Assembly (NCBI RefSeq): GCF_023822005.2
Contig: NZ_CP098806.1
Coordinates: forward strand, 62,001 to 126,000
Source: Dyadobacter fanqingshengii
Lineage (GTDB): Bacteria > Bacteroidota > Bacteroidia > Cytophagales > Spirosomataceae
Reading direction: 5' to 3'
Length of the DNA stretch: 64,000 nt
Part shown: positions 55,601-63,886 of the stretch, one piece after another
Layout: the number at the start of each line of letters is the position of its first letter
Numbering within the stretch: the stretch's first letter is position 1
Notes under the pieces: generated by a model
Told to the model about the DNA's origin: nothing
Seen by the model: the letters and a program-made list of their open reading frames with translations, nothing else
The model's database searches: none
Program-made: the position numbers and the translations under genes

Positions 55601-57564
55601 TTCGCGACGGCAAGCCACACCAGCTCAGTGTGCGTGTACAAGGCAGCACTTATGTGCTTTCAGGTTCACCGCGTACACTCACATGCTCAGTTCCTTCGCA
55701 GTTTTACGGAAGCATCAATGTGCTGGATTGTAGCACGGTGCAGGGGTGGGCATGGGACAAGACTTATCCGGAATCTTCGCTGACGATTGAACTCTATGAA
55801 GGCTCGACAGTGCATGCGACTGTGGTAGCCAATGCATACCGTGCCGATGTAAAATCAGCGGGATACGGAACAGGCAACTACGGTTTCAGCTTCGCGCTTC
55901 CTGCGAGCCTGAAAGACGGTCAGGCGCACCAGGTTAGCCTGCGCGTGAAGGGTAGCAGTTTCAACATTGGCGCTGCCAAATCTTTGACTTGTTTTACAAA
56001 ATTATACGAAGGTTCATTTGAAGGTGCAGATTGCACGAGCCTGCGCGGCTGGGTCTGGGACAAAAACCATCCGGAATCAGCACTCGTGGTAGAGCTGCTG
56101 GATGGCAGCACGGTCCACTCGATCTATAATGCCAACATCCTGCGTCCAGACTTGCAAAGTGCCGGAACGGGCACAGGCAAATATGGCTTCAACATTCCAC
56201 TGCCTGCCAACCTTCGCGACGGCAAGCCACACCAGCTCAGTGTGCGTGTACAAGGCAGCACTTATGTGCTTTCAGGTTCACCGCGTACACTCACATGCTC
56301 AGTTCCTTCGCAGTTTTACGGAAGCATCAATGTGCTGGATTGTAGCACGGTGCAGGGGTGGGCATGGGACAAGACTTATCCGGAATCTTCGCTGACGATT
56401 GAACTCTATGAAGGCTCGACAGTGCATGCGACTGTGGTAGCCAATGCATACCGTGCCGATGTAAAATCAGCGGGATACGGAACAGGCAACTACGGTTTCA
56501 GCTTCGCGCTTCCTGCGAGCCTGAAAGACGGTCAGGCGCACCAGGTTAGCCTGCGCGTGAAGGGTAGCAGTTTCAACATTGGCGCTGCCAAATCTTTGAC
56601 TTGTTTTACAAAATTATACGAAGGTTCATTTGAAGGTGCAGATTGCACGAGCCTGCGCGGCTGGGTCTGGGACAAAAACCATCCGGAATCAGCACTCGTG
56701 GTAGAGCTGCTGGATGGCAGCACGGTCCACTCGATCTATAATGCCAACATCCTGCGTCCAGACTTGCAAAGTGCCGGAACGGGCACAGGCAAATATGGCT
56801 TCAACATTCCATTGCCTGCCAACCTTCGCGACGGCAAGCCACACCAGCTCAGTGTGCGTGTACAAGGCAGCACTTATGTGCTTTCAGGTTCACCGCGTAC
56901 ACTCACATGCTCAGTTCCTTCGCAGTTTTACGGAAGCATCAATGTGCTGGATTGTAGCACGGTGCAGGGGTGGGCATGGGACAAGACTTATCCGGAATCT
57001 TCGCTGACGATTGAACTCTATGAAGGCTCGACAGTGCATGCGACTGTGGTAGCCAATGCATACCGTGCCGATGTAAAATCAGCGGGATACGGAACAGGCA
57101 ACTACGGTTTCAGCTTCGCGCTTCCTGCGAGCCTGAAAGACGGTCAGGCGCACCAGCTAAGCGTTCGTGTGAAGAATAGCAGTTATACACTGAATAATTC
57201 GCCGAAGACGATTACGTGCGCTACAACTGCACGCATTGCTGCACCGGATGAGCCAAGCCAGGAAGTCGAAAAGATTTTCACAGGAACTCGTGAACAACCG
57301 GAGTTGGATATTGATCTGGTAATCTCACCAAATCCTACAAAAAGAAAAGTAACGGCAAGCTATTCTCTTGGTGTGAATGTTTCTGCTGAGTTGACGATTA
57401 CAAATATCGTTGGACGGCAGGTTTGGCGGCAGGTCGTGAAAGGAACAGGAGAGCGAGTTGAAATGCCGTACGATTTTGACCAATTGCCGGATGGTATTTA
57501 CATTATGCAAATAGCCGCAACTGGTCATAAGTTCGTGGCTAAGCGCATTGTGCTCATAAAGTAG
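52603..57564 (+). CDS. Large modular surface protein with tandem repeats and type IX sorting domain
   Basis: About 1653 residues from ATG 52603 (a GTG at 52594 overlaps the previous stop). A signal peptide (KRLYKFGIWSLLICLGSVTC) is followed by a 200-residue N-terminal domain of a type common in secreted Bacteroidota proteins. Then come 13 modules of about 100 residues, each with GW[VA]WD near its start and LP-x2-L-[KR]-DG near its end, probably beta-sandwiches. Modules 1 and 2 are diverged; modules 3-13 alternate two types, A and B. The C-terminal 85 residues (LVISPNPTKRKVTASYSL, then a YIMQI strand and a basic end) form a type A T9SS sorting domain. I infer a surface-attached adhesin or polymer-binding role. 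Confidence 0.9.
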   Translation: MKRLYKFGIWSLLICLGSVTCNAQVGITKTERSNPKGIVTFAESSTISGISSSKHIDGYVRKLGHSVFTYPVGHLGFYRPFAAESDGTTGAYFRGDPGQAVLPAGSPFNRNTRDSSLNAVSSVEYWDVIGTEPTKLTLSWNDGSDLTSLTGGSVDLVTIAGWSKSNARWEKIASLRDQTSITGGTSTILTGSVTSVQAVDLKNYSAFTLGSGLSESVASNFEGVLESVANSEIKGWVWDQSYPNADLTIELYEGQTVYATVKANAFRSDLKDDGKGTGYYGFKISTPATLKDGKAHQLSARIRGSAFILSGSPKQVSYLFEGQMEILDCYRIRGWVWDKQNPNSTIDVEMVEGGIVRATISASQFRQDLSSAGKGSGNYGFEIALPTSLRDGKPHQFDFRVKGSLYSLVGSPKSINCSTSQFYGSINVLDCSTVQGWVWDKSYPDSSLTIELYEGSTVHATVVANAYRADVKSAGYGTGNYGFSFALPASLKDGQAHQVSLRVKGSSFNIGAAKSLTCFTKLYEGSFEGADCTSLRGWVWDKNHPESALVVELLDGSTVHSIYNANILRPDLQSAGTGTGKYGFNIPLPANLRDGKPHQLSVRVQGSTYVLSGSPRTLTCSVPSQFYGSINVLDCSTVQGWAWDKTYPESSLTIELYEGSTVHATVVANAYRADVKSAGYGTGNYGFSFALPASLKDGQAHQVSLRVKGSSFNIGAAKSLTCFTKLYEGSFEGADCTSLRGWVWDKNHPESALVVELLDGSTVHSIYNANILRPDLQSAGTGTGKYGFNIPLPANLRDGKPHQLSVRVQGSTYVLSGSPRTLTCSVPSQFYGSINVLDCSTVQGWAWDKTYPESSLTIELYEGSTVHATVVANAYRADVKSAGYGTGNYGFSFALPASLKDGQAHQVSLRVKGSSFNIGAAKSLTCFTKLYEGSFEGADCTSLRGWVWDKNHPESALVVELLDGSTVHSIYNANILRPDLQSAGTGTGKYGFNIPLPANLRDGKPHQLSVRVQGSTYVLSGSPRTLTCSVPSQFYGSINVLDCSTVQGWAWDKTYPESSLTIELYEGSTVHATVVANAYRADVKSAGYGTGNYGFSFALPASLKDGQAHQVSLRVKGSSFNIGAAKSLTCFTKLYEGSFEGADCTSLRGWVWDKNHPESALVVELLDGSTVHSIYNANILRPDLQSAGTGTGKYGFNIPLPANLRDGKPHQLSVRVQGSTYVLSGSPRTLTCSVPSQFYGSINVLDCSTVQGWAWDKTYPESSLTIELYEGSTVHATVVANAYRADVKSAGYGTGNYGFSFALPASLKDGQAHQVSLRVKGSSFNIGAAKSLTCFTKLYEGSFEGADCTSLRGWVWDKNHPESALVVELLDGSTVHSIYNANILRPDLQSAGTGTGKYGFNIPLPANLRDGKPHQLSVRVQGSTYVLSGSPRTLTCSVPSQFYGSINVLDCSTVQGWAWDKTYPESSLTIELYEGSTVHATVVANAYRADVKSAGYGTGNYGFSFALPASLKDGQAHQLSVRVKNSSYTLNNSPKTITCATTARIAAPDEPSQEVEKIFTGTREQPELDIDLVISPNPTKRKVTASYSLGVNVSAELTITNIVGRQVWRQVVKGTGERVEMPYDFDQLPDGIYIMQIAATGHKFVAKRIVLIK
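53866..57156 (+). repeat. Tandem array of 612-bp coding repeats
   Basis: Five full copies begin at 53866, 54478, 55090, 55702 and 56314, with a partial sixth (type A module only) from 56926. Each copy encodes one A module (101 residues) and one B module (103 residues). Copies 2-5 look almost identical by eye; one silent T-to-C change was noticed at 56200 in copy 4. Copy 1 differs at a few bases in its first 80. This is recent duplication or gene conversion. Confidence 0.95.
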
Positions 57565-57621
57565 CCAGTTTGTGCAGGATAAAATGCGAAAGAATCGAAC
57601 AGATCGCGAACGATTGGGAAA

Positions 57622-57648
57622 GCGGTGAAGCCATCAATGCTTCACCGC
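57622..57648. terminator. Hairpin between the repeat protein and the ABC remnant
   Basis: GCGGTGAAGC (57622-57631) and GCTTCACCGC (57639-57648) form a perfect 10-bp stem with a 7-base loop. It lies 58 bases after the repeat-protein stop and covers the end of the convergent ABC remnant, so it could stop transcription from both sides. No T-run follows. Confidence 0.5.
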
Positions 57649-59410
57649 CCTGCCATCGCCTCCTGATGCCGCCACAAATCCTGAAAAACCGCACTATTCC
57701 CACGCAGCTCTGCAAACGTGCCTTCATCTACCAAATACCCATCTCTCAAAATATACACATAATCAAATTTGGTCAGCAGGTGCAGACGATGCAATGTGGA
57801 GATCACTGCTTTATCTTTAAATTCTTCGAACATTCTGTCGTAGCTATGCGATTCTGTTTTTGGGTCTACGCTGCTGGTTGGTATGTCGAGCAGGACTATT
57901 TCGCTGGTTCTGGCAGCTAAGATGCCTCTTGCGAAAGCGAGTGGCTGTTTTGGCCGCCGGAAAGATTGACGCCTTTTTCCTGAATATTTGAGTCCGGCCG
58001 TTGGGTAATTTGGCGGTAACGTCTGTGAAGTGGGCCGTTTTGCTGACCTGCATAATATCTTCTTCCTCAAATGGCAATCCAAGCGTGACATTATAGGCTG
58101 TCGTATTTTCAAAAATCTCGGGATCTTGGGGGAATAATGTGATTTGATCTGCCAATGTCTGCATATCAGCCTGTCGATTTCCATCTATTAGCACATTAAC
58201 ACCTTTTTCAGGATCATACAAACCTCTAAGTAATGCCAGAAGCGTACTTTTGCCGCTGCCACTTTCGCCAATAAATGCAATTCGCTGACCTTTTTTAATG
58301 CGAATGTGGAGTTCATGAAGGCTGTGGGCTTTTTTATCGATTTAATACACTTCGCCGTAGGAGAAATTCAGATTACGGATTTCAATCTCCTGCCAATCAT
58401 CGGGAAGTCCTTCCGAAGCGTCCGGGCGGTGTTGCTGGCTAAAAGTTTCTGATATCGAACGGGCAGTTTGTACTTCTGTATTATAACGGATGATCTCGGT
58501 GTATGCCATGCAATGTCATGGAAAACGCTGGTGAACTGGTTTACGTAACTCAATAGCGTCACAAGGCCGCCCACCAAAAACACCTGCCCTGGAATATAGT
58601 TTTGGTAAACATAACCAAGGGTTACCACCACATAAATCAATGCAATGAACATGCTGGCTACAAACCACTTCCATTCGTTGATCGTAATAGATCTTACACA
58701 AGGAGGAAATATGTCATTGATCTTGGATATCAGACTGATTTTCATGCGCTTTTCAAGACGCAATGTAATCACTGTAATGATGTTCGAAAGACTGTCAAAT
58801 AGCGTCGATGATACAATATGTTCTTTTTCATTGGTCTCGTCCAGCGCTTTTATAAATTTTTTGTCAAACTTGAATATTACCCAGATGTTAATTAATCCGA
58901 TCAATACACCAATCGCCCCGAAAATGGGTGAAAACCAAACGATAGCAATGAAGGAAAAAATGAACTTTGCAAAGGCATGCAAGAACATAAAACCGTTTTG
59001 GAAAAAGTCCATGAGTGCTTCATATGCCTTGCGGATACGGTTGATGGTAGCTCCGCTGTGATGGTCCTGATGCCAGCGAATGGGCAGATGCAGTACCTGA
59101 TGATACATTTCATCCAGAAAATTTTTGCTCAGATCAAATGCCAGCTTACGTTCCATAATACGCGCCGGCCGGTGAAATGCCCATTCGCCAACGGTTAAAA
59201 GGACATAACCCCCGACGTAAAGCCATACATTATCCAGCACAGCGGAAGGGTCTTTTTGGATAGACTGAACAAACCAGCCATATAGTAATGGATTGGCTGC
59301 CAGCACGATATTAGCCATGATAAACATTGCGTAGACAAGCACAAGCGCTTTCGTTGTTGCCTCGCATAGCGCCAGGCGATCGCAAGGAGGGATATGTAGG
59401 GGTTATTCAT
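57642..59410 (-). pseudogene. Decayed ABC transporter (fused permease and ATPase)
   Basis: Four or more frame segments together read as one exporter of about 590 residues. The start at 59410 (NNPYISLLAIAWRYARQQRK) is broken near 59355 by a missing base; a long permease segment follows to about 58505, where the frame shifts again. A TAA at 58342-58344 interrupts the link to the ATPase. The ATPase has an intact Walker A (GESGSGKST) but shifts frame near 58000 and again near 57955 at the LSGGQ signature, and Walker B reads LLDIPTSS with Ile in place of the catalytic Glu. The gene is clearly inactive; the family was a type I exporter (lipid, drug or peptide). Confidence 0.88.
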
Positions 59411-59566
59411 TGCATTGGATATTCGACGGCAAAGGTAACAAGGTTCGCACTCATGACCCCGGCGGCGGTGTGATATTATTTAGGTCAAAGAGTAGTTTTT
59501 ACCCAAATTTGATTTAAATAAAAAAGAGTTCACATCACACAAATACCAAACGCGTCTTGCTTTCTT

Positions 59567-60208
59567 ATGAAAAAAACATTGACTACATTATGTATGGCGC
59601 TTTTTTTGAGCGCTGGTCTATCATTTTCTTCCGTTGCCCAGGACGGCTGGATCTCAATTTATAATGGAAAGAATTTCGATGGCTGGAAAATTGGTGCAAA
59701 TGCATCCTCGTTCACCATCGTGGATGGAAACATTCAGGTAGCAGGCCCGCGGGCGCATTTGTTTTACGATGGTCCCGTGAAAAATCATATGTTCAAAAAC
59801 TTTGAGTTCAAAGCGACGGTGATGACTAAACCTGGCGCAAATTCAGGGATTTTTATCCATACTGCTTATCAGGAAGATGGGTGGCCGTCGCAAGGTTACG
59901 AGGTGCAGGTGAACCAGTCGCATACAGACTATAAGCGCACAGGAAGCTTGTATAATGTAGTTGATGTGAAAGAAACGTATGTGAAGGATAACGAATGGTA
60001 TACCGAATACATCAAAGTAGAAGGCAAGCACATCACCATTAAGATCAATGATAAGGTCGTGGTAGATTACGAAGAATCTGATGTGGACAAAAGAGAGGGT
60101 GATATGAAAACCAAATTCCTGAAAGCCGGAACCTTCGCATTGCAGGCACATGATCCCAAAAGCGTAGTGCTGTACAAGGACATTATGGTTCGCCCGTTAA
60201 CAGAATAA
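59567..60208 (+). CDS. DUF1080 (3-keto-disaccharide hydrolase-type) secreted protein
   Basis: A 213-residue protein with a signal peptide (KKTLTTLCMALFLSAGLSF, cut near SVAQ). The mature start DGWISIYNGKNFDGWK is the DUF1080 signature; FEFKATVMTKPGANSGIFIH and GYEVQVNQSH are the concanavalin-like core blocks, and the C-terminal strand is GTFALQAHDPKSVVLYKDI. Members bind or cleave 3-keto-glycosides and are abundant in Bacteroidota and Planctomycetes. Its neighbours are unrelated housekeeping genes, so no pathway can be assigned. Confidence 0.9.
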   Translation: MKKTLTTLCMALFLSAGLSFSSVAQDGWISIYNGKNFDGWKIGANASSFTIVDGNIQVAGPRAHLFYDGPVKNHMFKNFEFKATVMTKPGANSGIFIHTAYQEDGWPSQGYEVQVNQSHTDYKRTGSLYNVVDVKETYVKDNEWYTEYIKVEGKHITIKINDKVVVDYEESDVDKREGDMKTKFLKAGTFALQAHDPKSVVLYKDIMVRPLTE

Positions 60209-60234
60209 GATCTTTTAGGAATCAACATTGCAGC

Positions 60235-60702
60235 ATGGAAGATGTTGTCCGTTTCGAATCAACATTAGATCGCCTCCCACGCAAGGGAGGCGAATTTTAT
60301 ATGATCGTACCCGACGAAGTTGCCGTGCAGTTTGTCGAGGGCCGGAAGCCTGCGCGGGTAAGGTGTCTGTTGAATGATAAAGTGGATTTTCAATGCGCAA
60401 TCAGGCCGAAGGGTGAGGGAGGCTTCTACATTAATATAGGAACGCCGCTCAGGCAGGAGGGGAAGTTTGTATTGGGCCAAAAATTGCACGTGCAAATTCG
60501 CAAAGACGAAAGTGAATTTGGCCGCGATATGCCCGAAGAGTTGCAGGAATTGCTGGAACTGGATGAGGAAGGCAAACGCCTTTTCTACGAATCGTTACCC
60601 AGTCACCAGCGCGCTATTATTTATTATGTTGCGGGCGCCAAATCCGTTCAGGTGCGTATTGATCGGGCCATTATGATGATCAACAGGTTGAAGGTTAAGT
60701 GA
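60235..60702 (+). CDS. YdeI/OmpD-associated family protein (DUF1905-like)
   Basis: A 155-residue protein. The first half (FESTLDRLPRKGGEFYMIVP, then KPARVRCLLNDKVDFQCAI) matches the small DUF1905 barrel; the second half (MPEELQELLELDEEGKRLFY, LPSHQRAIIYYVAGAKS) matches the C-terminal helical domain of YdeI/OmpD-associated proteins. Function is poorly known. An 8-bp perfect hairpin (60271-60292, CGCCTCCC with GGGAGGCG) lies inside its 5' coding region and might influence read-through from the DUF1080 gene 26 bases upstream. Confidence 0.8.
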   Translation: MEDVVRFESTLDRLPRKGGEFYMIVPDEVAVQFVEGRKPARVRCLLNDKVDFQCAIRPKGEGGFYINIGTPLRQEGKFVLGQKLHVQIRKDESEFGRDMPEELQELLELDEEGKRLFYESLPSHQRAIIYYVAGAKSVQVRIDRAIMMINRLKVK

Positions 60703-60845
60703 TGGCTGAGTTTCTTTGCCGCTAACGCTGCGATACTGGCTGGGAGAGATAATATAAATGAATGCAGCAAGTGCCAGGACGCACAAAGTAGCAATTTTGC
60801 CACGTGTATCTTGGCCTTTGTTTTCATTTTCAACCGGATATTTTT

Positions 60846-60853
60846 TATATTTG
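60846..60853 (+). promoter_or_regulatory. Candidate -7 box for the DEAD-box helicase gene
   Basis: TATATTTG fits TAnnTTTG. If used, transcription would begin near 60860, just before the terminator-like hairpin at 60871. A TTTG-type -33 element is present but about 24-25 bases upstream, longer than usual. Confidence 0.4.
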
Positions 60854-60870
60854 TTCAAATCGAGCGGTTT

Positions 60871-60905
60871 GCTGACTGGGAAATATTGAAGTCAGCTCTT
60901 TTTTT
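60871..60905 (+). terminator. Terminator-like hairpin in the leader of the DEAD-box helicase gene
   Basis: GCTGACT (60871-60877) and AGTCAGC (60890-60896) form a 7-bp stem followed by TCTTTTTTT. This is the best Rho-independent terminator shape on the plus strand of the window. It lies 168 bases after the YdeI-like gene and 48 before the helicase start, so it either ends the former or attenuates the latter. Confidence 0.6.
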
Positions 60906-60952
60906 AACATGTCTGTAGTCATTTAAATCTATGGACTTTTACAAGCTGAATT

Positions 60953-62227
60953 TTGAATTTCAATGAATTTGAACTCCACGAAGACGTGCTTAACGCCGTG
61001 GATTCCATGAACTACCAGCAAGCAACACCTATTCAGGAGCAAGCAATCCCTTACATTCTTAGTGGTAAAGACCTTCTTGCCTGCGCACAAACAGGAACAG
61101 GAAAAACGGCTGCCTATCTGATCCCTATTTTAGATAAAGTTGCCCATGAAAGCAACGAACACACCGGTGCATTGATCCTTGTACCAACGCGTGAGCTTGC
61201 CGTGCAGATCGATCAGCAGATTCAGGGATTGGGATACTTTGTCGGTGCTACCAGCATTGCCGTCTACGGCGGTAACAAAGGACCGGAGTGGGACCAGCAG
61301 AAAAAAGCATTAACCCAAGGTGCAGACATCATTATTGCAACTCCGGGAAGGCTGATCGCCCATTTGCAGCTTGGCTACGTGACTTTTGGAAACGTGAAGC
61401 ATTTAGTGCTGGACGAGGCCGACAGAATGTTGGACATGGGCTTTCTCAGCGACATTTTAAAGATCATGAGCTTTTTGCCTGCGAAGAGACAAACGCTTAT
61501 GTTTTCGGCAACAATGCCGCCAAAAATCGGGGAGCTCGCAAAACGCATTTTGCAAAATCCCGAGGAAATAAGACTTGCGGTTTCGCGGCCGGTTGATCGC
61601 ATTGACCAGCAGTTTTATATGGCAAAGGACGAACAAAAATTACCATTACTGCTGCATTTACTGAGTCAGGTTGAAAACACCAGTATGGTGCTTTTTACTT
61701 CGCGTAAATCAACTGTTGAACCTATTGTGCGCGCATTGAGAAAGCTCGGCCTTGCTGCCAGGGGAATTTCATCAGACTCTGAGCAGGCCGACCGGGAGAT
61801 TGTTTTGAGAGAATTTAAAAACAGGCAATTCCCCGTGCTGGTGGCAACAGATGTGCTTTCACGTGGAATTGATATTGATAATTTGAGCCACGTTGTCAAT
61901 TACGACGTCCCGCGCGATCCCGAGGATTACGTTCACCGCATTGGTCGGACGGCGCGTGCGGAATCAAAAGGCACGGCTATAACGTTCATTAATGAGCAAG
62001 ACCAGAAATATGTTTTGAAAATCGAAAAGCTTTTTGAAAAAGAACTTGAAAAGCGGTCGATAACCCAGGATCTGGGACTTGGAGATGCTCCACTATTTGA
62101 GCCACGGCGTTTCAGGGCAGCCGGCGGTCGCAAACCTGGGGTTGCTGGTAAGCCAGCCCACAAATCATCTGCAAGACCGAAAAGACGTAAACCTAAAACA
62201 GAAACAAATAATCCTACCCAGGCCTAG
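60953..62227 (+). CDS. DEAD-box ATP-dependent RNA helicase
   Basis: A 424-residue RNA helicase. Motifs in order: Q motif ATPIQEQAIP, motif I AQTGTGKTAAY, Ia PTRELAV, Ib TPGRL, II DEAD (about residue 155), III SAT, IV VLFTSRKS, V ATDVLSRGIDID and VI HRIGRTARA. The C-terminal 40 residues are basic (KRRKPK), typical for RNA binding. The start appears to be TTG at 60953, since an in-frame stop lies two codons upstream and the first ATG would cut into the Q-motif region. Likely role: ribosome assembly or cold adaptation (RhlE/DeaD group); the subgroup is not resolved. Confidence 0.95.
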   Translation: MNFNEFELHEDVLNAVDSMNYQQATPIQEQAIPYILSGKDLLACAQTGTGKTAAYLIPILDKVAHESNEHTGALILVPTRELAVQIDQQIQGLGYFVGATSIAVYGGNKGPEWDQQKKALTQGADIIIATPGRLIAHLQLGYVTFGNVKHLVLDEADRMLDMGFLSDILKIMSFLPAKRQTLMFSATMPPKIGELAKRILQNPEEIRLAVSRPVDRIDQQFYMAKDEQKLPLLLHLLSQVENTSMVLFTSRKSTVEPIVRALRKLGLAARGISSDSEQADREIVLREFKNRQFPVLVATDVLSRGIDIDNLSHVVNYDVPRDPEDYVHRIGRTARAESKGTAITFINEQDQKYVLKIEKLFEKELEKRSITQDLGLGDAPLFEPRRFRAAGGRKPGVAGKPAHKSSARPKRRKPKTETNNPTQA

Positions 62228-62389
62228 CCTGTCAGCGTTTGTCAGACATGACGCAGCAGAAGTGACGAAGGAATATGATTATATCAACTTTTATTTTAAC
62301 GATAATATTGATATAAATGTAGTATGCCTTTTTTGCTTTTCATTTGCTTACTTTTTAAGTCGTCATGAATAAACTAAAATACCGTACTA

Positions 62390-63121
62390 TTGGACCGTTT
62401 GATAGATTGGATAAGGAACCATAAGTTCAGCGTCTCAGATCCGCCCATTATATCGATGGAGGGTTTGTTCTCGCTCTTGCTGCTTTTGCTGTTAAGCCTG
62501 GTTGCCGTATTTTTTCACCTTATTCGCATTTTTTTCAATTCCCCCGTTGATTTTTCAATGGACTGGAATCTGTTTTTGAGCTGGATCCCACTCATCACAG
62601 CATTCCTGGCCGACAATTTTACCAAACGTTTCGGCAGAATTCCTTTTACGCTGATCGTACTTACCACCGTCTGGCTGGCATTCTTTCCCAATGCGCCTTA
62701 TATGATCACCGACCTGGCCCACTTAACCGTGGATTACCAGCGCGACCTGACCTGGCACGATGTCATTATGCTTTTCTTTTACGCAGAAGTAAGCCTTTTC
62801 AACGGGCTGTTATCGTTATACTGGATTCACCGGTCATGGCGACGCGTTTTTTCACGGCGTGTCAGCATTACATTTTTGTTGTTAAGCCTCCCGCTTGCCG
62901 GCTTTGGGGTTTACCTGGGCAGGGTAAGGCGCATGAACAGTTGGGACATTATCCATGATCCACACGCCATTTTAAATAACCTGATCGAGAGCGCGATGGA
63001 CCGTACAGCCTGGGTCTTCAGCATGGAAATTGGTATGCTGCTGGGGATTTTGTATCTGGTGCTATGGGTCATCATCCGCTTCCGGATCAGATACAGTAAG
63101 AAAAATCAGGTTGTTGATTAA
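62390..63121 (+). CDS. DUF1361 family membrane protein
   Basis: A 243-residue protein with about six membrane helices. FSMDWNLFLSWIPLITAFLAD, TVWLAFFPNAPYMITDLAHL and LLSLYWIHRSWRR with GVYLGRVRRMNSWDI are the conserved DUF1361 blocks. Function is unknown. The first codon is TTG at 62390: an in-frame stop lies five codons upstream and the nearest ATG (62365) is in another frame. A later ATG at 62456 would remove the first 22 residues but keep all helices. Confidence 0.85.
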   Translation: MDRLIDWIRNHKFSVSDPPIISMEGLFSLLLLLLLSLVAVFFHLIRIFFNSPVDFSMDWNLFLSWIPLITAFLADNFTKRFGRIPFTLIVLTTVWLAFFPNAPYMITDLAHLTVDYQRDLTWHDVIMLFFYAEVSLFNGLLSLYWIHRSWRRVFSRRVSITFLLLSLPLAGFGVYLGRVRRMNSWDIIHDPHAILNNLIESAMDRTAWVFSMEIGMLLGILYLVLWVIIRFRIRYSKKNQVVD

Positions 63122-63154
63122 GGATTATAGCCATGAAATAAAAATTATTTCGAT

Positions 63155-63886
63155 ATGCAAATATCTGATAATGTAAAAGATTCCTATTCTTCCCAGTATA
63201 ACGACGACTCGGTTTCCTGGCGAAACACCGGGGCCAAATACAAGGCACAAAACATTGTCGCACTGTCAAAGAATATCAGTTTCAAAAATGTGCTTGAAGT
63301 CGGGGCAGGCGAGGGGAGCATACTTTCCTGGCTTTCTCAGTGGGATTATTGTCAAGATTTAAATTGCGTCGAGATTTCCGAAAGCGGAATCGGTCTGATA
63401 AAATCCAAGAATATCAAAAATCTCAACGACATTCTCCTTTTCGACGGTTACCAAATTCCCTATCCCGACAATCATTTTGATCTGGTAATCTGTTCACACG
63501 TATTAGAGCATGTGGAACATGAACGGATTTTGCTGCGGGAAATCAAACGTGTTTCGAAATATCAGATTTTCGAAGTGCCCATTGATTTTTCTTTTTATGT
63601 GGATAAAAAAGTGAAACATTTCCTTTCCTATGGGCACATCAACATTTATACACCCGCATTGCTCAGGTTTCTGCTCAGGTCTGAAAACTTCCAGATCAAA
63701 AGCGACATCTGCCACCTGTATCATGACGAAGTCATTAAACCGCTTTTCAAGAATAACCCGTCAGGGTTTTATCTGACTAAAATCAAGCATTTCGTCTTGC
63801 GGTTATTTCCGTATTTTTTGGGAATAAAACCCAATGCTTATGCAGTGTTGACGGAAAAGACTGAAAAGGATCTATCCATATTTTAA
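63155..63886 (+). CDS. Class I SAM-dependent methyltransferase
   Basis: A 243-residue methyltransferase. VLEVGAGEGSILSWLSQWD is motif I (SAM binding), the acidic NCVEISESG follows, PYPDNHFDLVICSHVLEHV is motif II/III of the Methyltransf_11 type, and SKYQIFEVPIDF is the next strand. The C-terminal extension of about 70 residues is aromatic and basic. The substrate is not predictable; a small molecule or sugar lipid is likely. The next gene starts immediately after its stop. Confidence 0.85.
   Translation: MQISDNVKDSYSSQYNDDSVSWRNTGAKYKAQNIVALSKNISFKNVLEVGAGEGSILSWLSQWDYCQDLNCVEISESGIGLIKSKNIKNLNDILLFDGYQIPYPDNHFDLVICSHVLEHVEHERILLREIKRVSKYQIFEVPIDFSFYVDKKVKHFLSYGHINIYTPALLRFLLRSENFQIKSDICHLYHDEVIKPLFKNNPSGFYLTKIKHFVLRLFPYFLGIKPNAYAVLTEKTEKDLSIF

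Noticed and set aside
54084..57007. Regularly spaced antisense and alternative-frame ORFs across the repeat array
   Set aside because: They recur every 612 bases simply because the underlying DNA is repeated; they are shadows of the large gene.
53866..57156. Repeat array considered as a CRISPR or other short-repeat locus
   Set aside because: The units are 612 bp, fully coding and without spacers; they are protein modules.
60595..60858. Minus-strand frame of 87 codons with a hydrophobic helix between the YdeI-like and helicase genes
   Set aside because: It needs a TTG start, overlaps the 3' end of the YdeI-like gene by over 100 bases and shows no known family; a transcript would run against a likely promoter. 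It remains a weak possibility.
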